Made by a program: the position numbers and the translations under genes. This document shows, one piece after another, positions 1 through 9,600 of a stretch of DNA of 64,000 nucleotides. Numbering within the stretch: the first letter of the stretch is position 1; each line of letters opens with the position of its first letter. The notes beneath the pieces are model-generated. The model did not search any database, had not been told where the DNA came from, and saw only the letters and a list, made by a program, of their open reading frames with translations. This DNA is from Luidia sarsii (Eukaryota > Echinodermata > Asteroidea > Paxillosida > Luidiidae), in assembly GCA_949987565.1 (NCBI GenBank), contig OX465110.1, positions 20,851,773 through 20,915,772 of the forward strand, in the 5' to 3' direction.

Positions 1-252
1 GTCAAATCGTATTATCGGAGCCTCCCTATAGTACGTAATACAATTGACGATTGCGATCGAATCTGCATGATCGTTTAATTGCCATTGCAGTAAAGGGGCT
101 TGGTACGTCGTGATAATGACCCGGCCACAGAGGATGAGAACGGGATCTCATATCGTCTGATTGCATGGAGACTCCACACACGATCGACAACCAAAGGTCG
201 CAAACAAATGCTCCGATGTTTCCATGGATTCCCGTTGTTGCCGTTGGCGCGA

Positions 253-260
253 TGACGTCA
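253..260. promoter_or_regulatory. Perfect CRE palindrome upstream of PPP1R3-like gene
   Basis: TGACGTCA, the full cAMP-response element bound by CREB/ATF dimers, lies about 740 bases before the predicted start codon. Glycogen-targeting PP1 subunits are hormonally controlled in vertebrates, so the site is plausible, but a single 8-mer can occur by chance. Confidence 0.35.
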
Positions 261-530
261 TGTCCACGGCATGTAGTCCGCGTAATTTCAAAATTCAAGC
301 TCTGGCGAAACTGACCGCCGCCCACTTTTAATTGTTCAGGATGGAATTGTAATTGACCTCCAAGTAAACAAAGCTGTTTCCGTATTTTGTGCGACCGTCT
401 GCGATCATTGCCCGGTGCATAGAACCTGTGTGATGGTTTAGTCTAGCTAGCAGTCTGTTTAGCAAAAGAACAAGCACGCATCACACGGGCCTTTACCTTC
501 AACTTTCCAAACCTATAATGAGAAATCTAC

Positions 531-538
531 TATAAATA
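531..538 (+). promoter_or_regulatory. TATA-like box upstream of PPP1R3-like gene
   Basis: TATAAATA lies about 450 bases upstream of the chosen ATG on the same strand. It would give a 5' leader of roughly 420 bases if transcription began about 30 bases downstream. No transcript evidence is available. Confidence 0.3.
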
Positions 539-989
539 ATACTCCAGCCACTATAGGTCTGCAATGATGCAGTACTGTATTTACAAAGGGTAGTCAAGGG
601 TCAGTTTGGTAAGTGTGTACACGGTCACGTACTCGCTCGTTCACAGACCGTTGGGTGATCGTACACATTGGGAATAATCTGGTATGTTCCACACGGATCA
701 TGACTATACAGTAGGAGGTCCCTGTGCAGTTTGGCACGTAGACGGAGCCCTGTGACGTACACGTACTTGCTCCAGTAGACGGCTGTGTGTCACATGCACA
801 TGAAGGCTGTGTGTTATCGTGTGACTGTACACATTCGGCGTGCGTGTCGCACGGTGTGCACAGCCCATACACCGGCTCGTCGTCCACGCTGTCGGCATGC
901 TTGCTAGCGAGCTGTCTCGACCGGGTGAAGATCGCGGTAGAGACCGTGACTGCGGTCGAGTCCACGGCTCGCATCCAGGCTCGTCCAGT

Positions 990-1979
990 ATGGCGGCCAT
1001 GGGTTTCACGAACAACGCTCCGTGGATGGAGGACGAAGACTCCGGGAACGGTAGCGCTTCTTCCTCGTCTGTCAGGAAAAAGAACGCGAGTAGGCCTCCA
1101 CCGATTGATATTCAGAAGGCTCGCGAGGTGGATCAAGACTTTCTTGAAGACGGAGTTATGGCGGGTGAGATGGAGGAGGAGGATGAGGGATGCGGTTCTA
1201 CATCCGTGGAATCTTCACCTTACGACCTGAGTCCGCCAATTTCTCCTCAGAGCATCGGCTCGCCGGCTTTAACCTCCCCTGCCAGCGTGGCCTCGTCTTC
1301 AGACACGACCGATGGAGGCATCTTGCGGAGGAAATCCTCCATTAAAGGGATGACCAAGACGCCCGAAACCCCCGGCGGGAAGTCGGTGCGATTCGCCGAC
1401 GCCTTGGGGCTGGATCTGGAGATAGTCCGAGACATCTTGGAGTCGGAATCTCCTCCCGATTACCCGTCCATGGCTGCAGCTGCCGCCGTGGCTGCTGGGA
1501 TCGTAGACGGATCAGCGAGTAGCCTACCGTCCACTCTACAACCCCGATACCTGTCCATGAACTTTGTCCAGCCGGGCGGCCAGCCCGACTTCCGCACCCG
1601 AGTCAACCAGTATAAAGTCTGCCTGGAGAACGCGATCCTGTCCGATTTCACGGTCTTGGGCACCATCAAAGTGCAGAACATCGCCTTCCACAAGAAAGTC
1701 AAGGTCAGATACTCGGCGGACGGTTGGAGGACCTTCGGGGACATCCCTGCTTCCTACGTGCAGAATTCTTGCGATGGTCCGACGGATAGATTCTCCTTCG
1801 GTCTTACAGCGCCCAGAGACATGGCGGTTGGAGAGAGGTTGGACTTCTGCGTCTGCTACACTGCAGGAAGCAAGGAGTACTGGGACAGCAACTACGGGAA
1901 GAACTACACCCTCATTTGCCACGCTCAGGGGGAAGTTTTTGGCTCGGAAAACTCCCTCCTGTGGACGCATTTCATGTGA
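990..1979 (+). CDS. PPP1R3: Protein phosphatase 1 regulatory subunit 3 family (glycogen-targeting, CBM21)
   Basis: Single-exon gene of 329 codons. Family role: it tethers the PP1 catalytic subunit to glycogen so that PP1 dephosphorylates glycogen synthase and phosphorylase. Seen here: a Ser/Pro/acid-rich N-terminus; an RVxF-type PP1-docking motif KSVRF at residues 131-135; an Ala-rich stretch near 160-175; then a CBM21 domain at about 200-310 that includes GWRTF (245-249) and the glycogen-contact signature WDSNYGKNY (298-306). I chose the ATG at 990 because it has A at -3 and G at +4 and begins MAAMGF. The frame is open further upstream to another ATG at 840, but that extension looks like leader sequence. 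The length fits the small PPP1R3B/C/D/G group rather than the large muscle PPP1R3A. Which vertebrate paralogue it matches best cannot be decided here. Confidence 0.92.
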   Translation: MAAMGFTNNAPWMEDEDSGNGSASSSSVRKKNASRPPPIDIQKAREVDQDFLEDGVMAGEMEEEDEGCGSTSVESSPYDLSPPISPQSIGSPALTSPASVASSSDTTDGGILRRKSSIKGMTKTPETPGGKSVRFADALGLDLEIVRDILESESPPDYPSMAAAAAVAAGIVDGSASSLPSTLQPRYLSMNFVQPGGQPDFRTRVNQYKVCLENAILSDFTVLGTIKVQNIAFHKKVKVRYSADGWRTFGDIPASYVQNSCDGPTDRFSFGLTAPRDMAVGERLDFCVCYTAGSKEYWDSNYGKNYTLICHAQGEVFGSENSLLWTHFM

Positions 1980-3229
1980 GAAGACAGGATCCCCCTCTCC
2001 ATGTTACCGCGTGACATCCACCTGAGTTCATAGGTTGGTTTTTAAATTATGTTAATCGATCTTCCACTTATTAAGTTTGAATGCATCTCGAAGTTAATCC
2101 CGAAAATATCTGCAGGAGGCAGCACCACCCTTGTCAGTTGTTCAAAATTATCTTAGGTGATTAGGATGGGTTTTGTTTTTCCAGTTTGCCGAAAAAAAGT
2201 CACCCTAGTATTTCTTAAAATGAAGTACATGTAGTATCACTTGCAATACAACGTATAGAAATAAGTTATTGAGAAAGTGAGGTAGCATCCTCCCCACAAA
2301 AATAGGGATTTATTTTAGTTTGTAATTTTCGAAACCACGTCATCCCTTTTAATTTCCAAATTAATCGGTCATTCATTTAGGTATCTGTAGGTGACCTTCC
2401 CGATCTTATGAAACCCTTGCATAATATCTAAGCCAAGCGGCTCTCCTACAAAAAAAAACCCAGTCAACTAGTGTGGACAATTTTTTTAAATCATTTTAAA
2501 TTTGGCATGCATGCTGTCAATATGTGAAACAACTTAATGCAATGTAATTTGTTGTGCCCTAAGTAAAATTACACCTAAAACAAAACAAAAACGAGAAAAA
2601 ATTATTTTGCCTTAAGTACAAATGAAAAAAATGTAGTTAAAATCAATACATTTAACAATCATAAAAAGAGAGAAATTAAGATATACGAAGGAGTATCTTA
2701 CAACTTCCAAGCCCAAATATTTGCTCAGTAAATAAATAGGACAAAGGTATGTGTTATCCAAAGGTAAATAAGCAATCGTCTGATAGATGGTTTAATATAT
2801 GGTTGGTTAAGACGAGATGTGTCGAATTCAAACATCTCATCATTGTAAAGGTACAATCCAAAGGGTGGATTTCACGAGGTAGATAATAATCAAATCTAAT
2901 TTGACCCGAGTGAGTTATGAAGGTAGTGTGCCGTGAATAATCATGGTATAGCACCTTATTTGCTTGAGTGATTCTGTCCTTGTAGACCCATGTAAAAAAC
3001 ATTCAAAACGAATATAATGTAGGTGTATATTAATATTATGTACATACTTTTGTGCATATCATTGAAATCACTGTCTTCCTATCGTTAATTCAAAGGACTG
3101 TTTATGGATTGCAATCATTTAAGGTTGGTTTACAGTTTTAAGGGATGTAGGCTACAGGATTGACCATCTTTGCGTAAACTCGCCTGATGTAAGTCTCATT
3201 ATATATTCTAAGGACGGATCAGATTATGT
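1980..3229. other. AT-rich 3' flank, no gene seen
   Basis: Probable 3' UTR and flank of the PPP1R3-like gene. An AATAAA polyadenylation-type signal occurs at about 2731. Open frames here are short and without recognisable domains. Confidence 0.4.
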
Positions 3230-3500
3230 CGTGTGGGTCAGTCTACGCGCCGATATTATACATCATGTGATCGCACTGTGCGTGTTTGCGCGCGTGATAC
3301 GCGATGATTATACGCGCAATCGACCAGTAATTGAAACGCGTGGTCTTACTAGGTCATGACCTCAGGTCACCTGACCTACATTCTATAAATGCTTGAACTG
3401 CGCCTGCGCAGATAAGACAGTCCGGGACAATAATTCATATCATTATGATTCATTAGTCGATGGGTCAGTTCACCGCGAGCTATAAATAGCGATGCAAATG
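3230..3500 (+). promoter_or_regulatory. Promoter-like island with nuclear-receptor half-site cluster
   Basis: A CG-richer patch in AT-rich DNA. In order it contains AGGTCATGACCT (3351-3362, IR0), AGGTCACCTGACCT (3364-3377, IR2), TATAAAT (3384-3390), an NRF1-like TGCGCCTGCGCAG (about 3400-3411), a second TATAAATA (3481-3488) and a POU octamer ATGCAAAT (3492-3499). The arrangement looks like one or two plus-strand core promoters, but no recognisable coding exon follows within several kilobases. Confidence 0.4.
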
Positions 3501-6350
3501 TCAGTACACACGATGTCTATAACTGTATTAAAGCTATAAGAAAAAGAAACAATATTATGAGAATATAAGCCATTGTAAGACCACTAGACCTTGATGCATA
3601 ATCGATATATTTTTTCGCTTTAAGCAGATTGCTATTTTTATCCTTACTGGACTAAACGCGGCTGACATCTTTAAGCCAGCGCCTGGGAGATTCCATTCCG
3701 ACCTCTGCAGCGTGCTGGCATTGCCCCGTGCTGACACTACCCCCCTCAGTAACGCCCATGCGCAGTGGACGATCGCCAGCCTTAGTAACACAGTGCGCGT
3801 GCGTGGTGGTAGGGGATGGCATCTCCTCACGGGGGTAATTTGAGCACGCCGTGCCGGCTTTGTGTTTCAATCCCCAACCATGCCTTGTGTCCGTGATGTG
3901 TACATGGTGTATACCCTGTGATGCTATGGTTTGCTTGGAATGAGGAGATAGGTTTCCGATTGCAGTTAGTTAACGCTACCAGTATCACACACCAACCATA
4001 TGGGCATCTATATACGTTGACATGCTTCTATCTGACCGACCTAAAATGGCAATATGCAACGAGCAATTCATGCAACTCAAAATGGTCAAGACAAATGTTG
4101 ACCTGGCCGGCATTTCGCTTTATCGATCTCCAGAATTCCTGTCTATCCACGTAATTATAGGCCTAACGGTCTTGAAACGCCACTTTTGTATTCCTCTTTG
4201 CAAAGGTCATGCTTTAAGCCATCCCTCTGTGGGATATTTGCCTCTTAAATGCTGCTATCTTGAGTCTCTTAAGATCTGAATTTGATTTGCCATTGTGCAA
4301 ATCAGATTCTTTGTGATGTTTTTTTTACAAACCTGAAAACAGACATGGCTGGAATGAAAATTCGTACGCTTGCAAACAAAAACAGCTTCCCTGTGTCGTA
4401 GCTGAGATGGGGATGAATTCAATTGTCAGTTGAGGATGAAATAATACGAACGTGCATATTGTAAACTTCATGGTGACTAGAATTACCTGAAGTATAGAAA
4501 TCTTTCTGAGTTAGAGGCCATGACATTTCGTTGCTGGCAGGACATGTTTTTAAAGGCTACTTCCTTTCAGAAAGGTCCTGCTAGGATCAAAACACGAGTC
4601 CCTCGAATTGTTTTTTGAGGTTTGCAACATTTTTGTATATCACGTTTGTAATTTGAGTTATGAACTATCTGGTTCATCGTGTGAAACTGCTTCACACATT
4701 TTTGTTGCTTCAAACTTCACAGGCAAATGTGTGTTTATTCCAGTTCGAATTGAAAAGAACGTGGCGCACTATTGGTTTCCTATAAGCCAAGGCCATTTGG
4801 AAACAAAATTCCTTTTTGTTTGGATTCGTCTTGCATGGATTCATAGGGAGACCTATGACGGTAACAAAAAATACGCTGACGCAATTGATCAACCAAGGAA
4901 CGAATTCCATTTCGTTCTCACCAATTGTCAACAAATTACAACAATTGTTCAGGAAATTGTGTTCCACGGCTGACTGCTATGGTTGAATTAGGAGCCACTG
5001 AACTATTCCTGGTAATCGTGAGGCAACAAAAACGAGATTCTGTCCAGGATTTGACACACTTTTGCTTTTTGAAAAGTAGCGAACAAATTGTATTGATAAT
5101 TGTTGATTGGGATTTTTATGTTGCAAGTTTTTCTTCTGCGACCACGGTTTGAAGTCCTTTTTCATTGGACCGAAATGTCTGTGAATGTTTGGCTGCCATG
5201 TAAAAACTATTGCCTGAATTGGAAACTATATTTGAAAGTGTGTTCTGCAAAAGGTTGTCATCATGTATGAAACTGTTTAAAGGTACACCATGAATCTGCA
5301 GAAATCGTTTCGTAAAATACGAGTCAAGTTATATTCCTGTCACATTTCTTATGATTTGGCGATTGAACTGAAAATCCCCCTTTCTTCCGATTTCAATGGA
5401 AATGCATTTCAAGTGTTAAAGAATGTCCTAGACATTCGCAATAAATCTTCAGAATGGTATTTTTTTGTTTAAGATGATGACCAGCAAGACTCACGTTGAG
5501 AAAAGCTTTCGTGTTAATGTTTATGATGAAACATTAGCAATAGATTAAAAAGGTGCATAATATATTAATACAATTTGTGATAAATGGATAAATCGGGTCG
5601 TTTGAATATAAGTCTTTTCGCGGCAAAAAAATAATATTTTGATCGAATTGTCTGCCACAACAAATTTCATGATACTGGTGCTATACATTCAACATACAGG
5701 TAAACGCTAAAGTACACAGAACCCCAACCCCACTGCAATATCGCATTGAGTTGATTGTCTCTTAGGCCCTATGCATGGAAAAAAATCCCTTGAAATATTT
5801 GTCTGGGGAATTTCGACAACCTTGAATGCTATTTCTGGCCTGCTTGATAGTTTTCGCCAAGGCGCATTTGATAAGACACATTCTCCAACACGAAACAAGA
5901 CTAGAAGGGTTGAGACGCAACAGAGGTCGACACTAGTCACTCTTGTAGTCTTTTTTCGTGTTCAAATTAAATCGTGCGCACGCAAGTGCGACTGAAGTAA
6001 AGGCTACTTCACAGGCTCGATGACAAATTTTGCAATAACTAAATAATGATAATATTTTGTGATGTTCGTGTAAACCAAATGACATTGCTGAACTCTTTCA
6101 ACTGCCCTCGTGTTTTTTTATTATTAGCTAACAGATGCCTAATGTGCAAAATGCAATTCGTAGCCAATAAGCAACGTCATTGTACCATATAAATTTTCTG
6201 CCAAGTCACGAGATAATTATACAGTGGGCTGTCCTACTCGCTTATCGTAATGTATCAATGGTTAGTAGCGTAACGAGAGTGTACAATACAGTGCAAACCT
6301 CTACTCCTATGGTACTGCCACTGCGCATGTGCTGTTTTTTTTAAGTACAT
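3501..6350. other. Gene-poor interval
   Basis: No exon with a recognisable domain. About 3655-3870 is GC-richer and contains an NRF1-like CATGCGCAG; it could be another promoter or an unrecognised exon. One degenerate copy of the Penelope-tail motif lies at 4564-4640. Confidence 0.35.
4564..4640 (+). repeat. Penelope-tail/hammerhead-like repeat, degenerate copy
   Basis: AAAGGTCCTGCTAGGATC is followed by AAAAC instead of GAAAC. The 3' tail GTTTGCAACATTTTTGTAT is preserved, but the segment between core and tail has diverged. Confidence 0.6.
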
Positions 6351-6360
6351 GTACTGTGAG

Positions 6361-6491
6361 GTTGCGTCCGAATCCAATGGCTACGTCTTGCAAGTACACA
6401 CGAGTCTATGGAAGTCATCAACAAGCGGCTGCAGCCAGTTCCCATAGGGTTGCACGTTACTTCTAGCCGCAGCCATTATATTCGGACACGG
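6361..6491. mobile_element. MITE-like element, copy 1
   Basis: About 130 bp bounded by imperfect terminal inverted repeats: left GCGTCCGAATCCAATGGCT, right (reverse complement) GTGTCCGAATATAATGGCT. No coding capacity, so probably a non-autonomous DNA transposon. A near-identical second copy starts about 110 bases downstream. Confidence 0.6.
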
Positions 6492-6598
6492 CATGAGATG
6501 GTTGTAGCATGACTCTGAACGTGACTCTGCATGTTATGTGAATGTGGTATGCGGAGACAGGGAACCAGACCACATATACGGGAATTCAATCGCTTAGG

Positions 6599-6730
6599 CT
6601 GCGTCCGAATTCATTGGCTACGGCTTGCAAGTACACACGAGTCTATGGAAGTCATCAACAAGCGGCTGCAGCCAGTTCCCATAGGGTTGCACGTTACTTC
6701 CAGCCACATCCAATCAGGGGGCATGGATTC
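6599..6730. mobile_element. MITE-like element, copy 2 (decayed right end)
   Basis: Same body as the element at 6361-6491, including a long, nearly identical central stretch, but the right terminal repeat has diverged. The close pair could be two insertions or a local duplication. Confidence 0.55.
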
Positions 6731-6739
6731 AAATCATCT

Positions 6740-7620
6740 CGTGGCTCACAACAGTTGTCGATATTGGTTACACACTTTGTCTCAATGTAAATATAAAATA
6801 TTGTCAAGTATTTGTATATAGTTTTGATATGGTTTTTATAATAAGCAAAATGTCTGTTCCTTTATGCAGGAGACCGAGAAGAATGAACAGGGAATGGAAT
6901 GATTTAGAAAAGACCAAAAAGGCTAAAAATCGACTGAAGGTTTTGGACAAGTTATTTTCAAAATCATGGTCCAATCTGAATTGTTGAATGCACCAACGTT
7001 TGATACAGAACTGTGGACGAGGGAGAAGCATTGTGACAATTGGTGTGTTCGCCACCCTTGTTAGGGTCCAAAGATTGACACAAGGGGTTAACGTTCAAAT
7101 GACTGTTGTAAGCCAACTGGTTGAAAATAATTTCACTAGTAATTTTGATTGTAATTTTATCTAGGGTCTGATTCTGAGAATTCAGGGTCAATGACCTCGG
7201 ATGTTGATCTTCCACTACATTTCTTAATTACACGCGCATGTGATACAGAAACACGACTAGTGTGAGTACAACATTGAGCGTCTTCTGAATAAGTTGAATC
7301 TCTCAATAGACTACTCCCTTAAATTGAGGTCAGCCGTCGCAGGTTTTCACTAGTTTTTAATCAAAGCCCCGCGTTATTTGAAACCAATTGCTGCCTGTTC
7401 AATCAGCCATGAGCTTTAAACCTGCGTAGTTTCGTCTATTATTATAGGCCTATGGCAAAGAACAAAAACCAAAACGAAAGATGACATTTTCCGCAATGCT
7501 AAAATTGGGAACTATGTAAGTTAAATGATTCTGTGATTGTTGTCATGGCATATGGTGTATGTTTGCACTGTGAGCTCTACCATAGAGCAATGCTCTACCA
7601 GGGTAGCTGTTATGTTATTG
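6740..7620. other. No gene seen
   Basis: AT-rich sequence with only short open frames lacking domain signatures. Confidence 0.4.
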
Positions 7621-7624
7621 GATA

Positions 7625-7840
7625 TGAACCGCTGACGTCACAGCTTATGCTTTCCATTCCGTGTCACGTGCCAGGTGTTGGGGCCGAGTAGGCTGTTGTC
7701 CAATTACTATCTGGCCGAGCCGGAAATGTTGCACATTCTATCCGTCGGGACCGCTGCGCTGCACTCAGCCAACGCTATTAACTCTGATCATGCGCCCTAC
7801 GTGGGTTACGTGCTCATGCGCTAATTCATAGTCTCTTCTC
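7625..7840. promoter_or_regulatory. Promoter-like CpG-richer island
   Basis: Within 200 bases there is a perfect CRE TGACGTCA (7633-7640), an E-box CACGTG (7665-7670), a CCAAT-type core, an Ets-like CCGGAA and several CpGs. No exon can be tied to it, and RELCH starts 5 kb further on. Confidence 0.35.
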
Positions 7841-7857
7841 AAGGAGTAAATTTGTAT

Positions 7858-7890
7858 CTGTATGTATGTACGTATGTATGTACAGAACAC
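7858..7890. repeat. GTAT/GTAC microsatellite
   Basis: Short run of GTAT and GTAC tetranucleotides leading into ACATGTAC-type simple sequence. Confidence 0.6.
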
Positions 7891-8716
7891 GGTATTATGA
7901 TATACATGCACACGTATACATGTACATACATTAACGATCCCCATTAGTACCTACACTAATTAATGATAGCTCCTTCAGTGGATTATTGTATGTCATTAAG
8001 AGGCTTTCGTAGTATAAGCTTTATGTAGTTTTATGACCACTGCCCTTTTATGTAAAATGGAAAATATGTCGCATGTTATATTGTGATTGCAGTGTATCAG
8101 TACTATATAGAGGTATATTTTCCAGTTCATTTTTAAGTAGGAGTTTATTTTTGTTTCTCTTCGTCGATATTTCTTCCTAATCCAGTACTACACGCCTCGG
8201 TGAAACCTTCTCATGCATTATGCACTGACAGCCCCGTGCTTGTCACATCCTATCCTATTCCTTTCCATCGTTGCCTTTGTCGCTTTGTTTCTCGAGGAAT
8301 AATTAAATTGTCTATGCATCGTGAACGATCTGTCACCCACACGAGTTGTTTGGCTGACATACCTGGTCACTCTGTTGTACCTTCCTGCAACCAGCATCCA
8401 TCATGACATGCATTTTATCTTGCTGACGGAAGATTTAATACAGACCCTCAAAAATGGAAACGATTTTAGTGATTTCATTGATAATCCCAACGATGCCGTA
8501 TTTCAAATGTTTAATTTCTAAACCGTGCAATCTGGTTCGAAGATTTGTTAATTTCAAAGCTTGTAAATCCTTCGTTTATTCACATATTGTGTCTGTTTGT
8601 TCATTATCATCGGCTTGTTCGTTTGACTGGGATGCAACACGCCGTACGTAATGTAGAGTAATTACAGGAAGACTTGGTGGTGAATGTTTTGGATTCGATG
8701 GGCGATGTGCACTCAC

Positions 8717-8815
8717 ATCGGTGCCTATGGGTATAATACTCGACTGTTCGTCCTTGCCCTGGCTAGTAGACCCTCCGTGTGTTAGCGTCATACTAGCATC
8801 TCGCTGGACCGCCAT
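8717..8815 (-). CDS. Possible first coding exon of an unidentified gene
   Basis: On the minus strand an ATG at 8815 opens 33 codons (MAVQRDASMTLTHGG...PIGTD) that end exactly at a strong donor, GAT|GTGAGTGC. The upstream side (8816-8960) is CpG-richer than its surroundings, as a promoter would be. I do not recognise the peptide and could not connect it to a downstream exon, so it may be a chance frame. Confidence 0.22.
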
Positions 8816-8959
8816 AGACCTGTATGGAATTCGCCGGTGCGCGGTAGGTCACACTAATGCACGTTCGATACGCGTATTAATATGCAGGTAGAGGTTGCAG
8901 ATACATCTACGCGTACTCCCATCTGACCTACCCTCAGCATCTTAGTCTAAGCGGCATGG

Positions 8960-9119
8960 TGCCGGCTAAGTACTGCTAGCCATGACTGCGAGCTGATGAG
9001 AATACGCATAGGTCATCTTGGGAAAGGTGGCTATAATCTGGTCATGTTTTATTACATTGGTTAATCACAAACCTGTAAAAACTGCTTCCCGTAAGCTGTC
9101 TTACAAGGCTACTGGCTGG
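8960..9119. other. No gene seen
   Basis: Short unique stretch between the possible exon and the minisatellite. Confidence 0.4.
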
Positions 9120-9600
9120 ATGTTAAAAATACTGGTCAACATATACCGTGGTTATGATAGTGGTTAAAACCGTGGTTATAAAACTGGTCAACATACTGTG
9201 TTTATAATACATGCACTGGTTAACATACCGTGGTTATGATATTACTGGTCAATATACCGTGGTTATAATAATACTGGTCAACATACCGTGGTTATAATAA
9301 TACTGTTCAATATACCGCGGTTATAATATATAGTAATTGATACTGGTTAACATACTGTGGTTATAATAATACTGGTCAACATACCGTGGTTATAATAATA
9401 CTGGTCAACTTACCGTGGTTATAATAATACTGGTTAACATACCGTGGTCATAAAACCGGTTATCTTACCGTTGCTGTAAAAAAAAGCCCGGTTATTATAC
9501 CGTGGTTATAACAATGGTAATTTTCCGTGGTTATAATAATGGTAATTTTTGCCAAGGGTATAAAAATGGTAATTTTTCCAAGGGTATAAAAATGGTCATC
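9120..9600. repeat. 29-bp minisatellite
   Basis: Tandem array of a unit close to ACTGGTCAACATACCGTGG followed by TTATAATAAT. About ten recognisable units grade at the right end into shorter variants (GGTAATTTTTCCAAGGGTATAAAAAT type). No coding potential. Confidence 0.85.

Noticed and set aside
840..989. Upstream in-frame extension of the PPP1R3-like protein (50 residues from an ATG at 840)
   Set aside because: The extension is Arg/Gly/Ser-rich without family similarity, and the ATG at 990 has a better initiation context and a typical N-terminus.
594..1136. 180-codon open frame antisense to the start of the PPP1R3-like gene
   Set aside because: Overlaps the real gene on the other strand and shows only Thr/Arg/Cys-rich low-complexity sequence.
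3652..3870. 72-codon minus-strand frame in a GC-richer patch
   Set aside because: No recognisable motif and no clear splice sites; kept only as part of the interval description.
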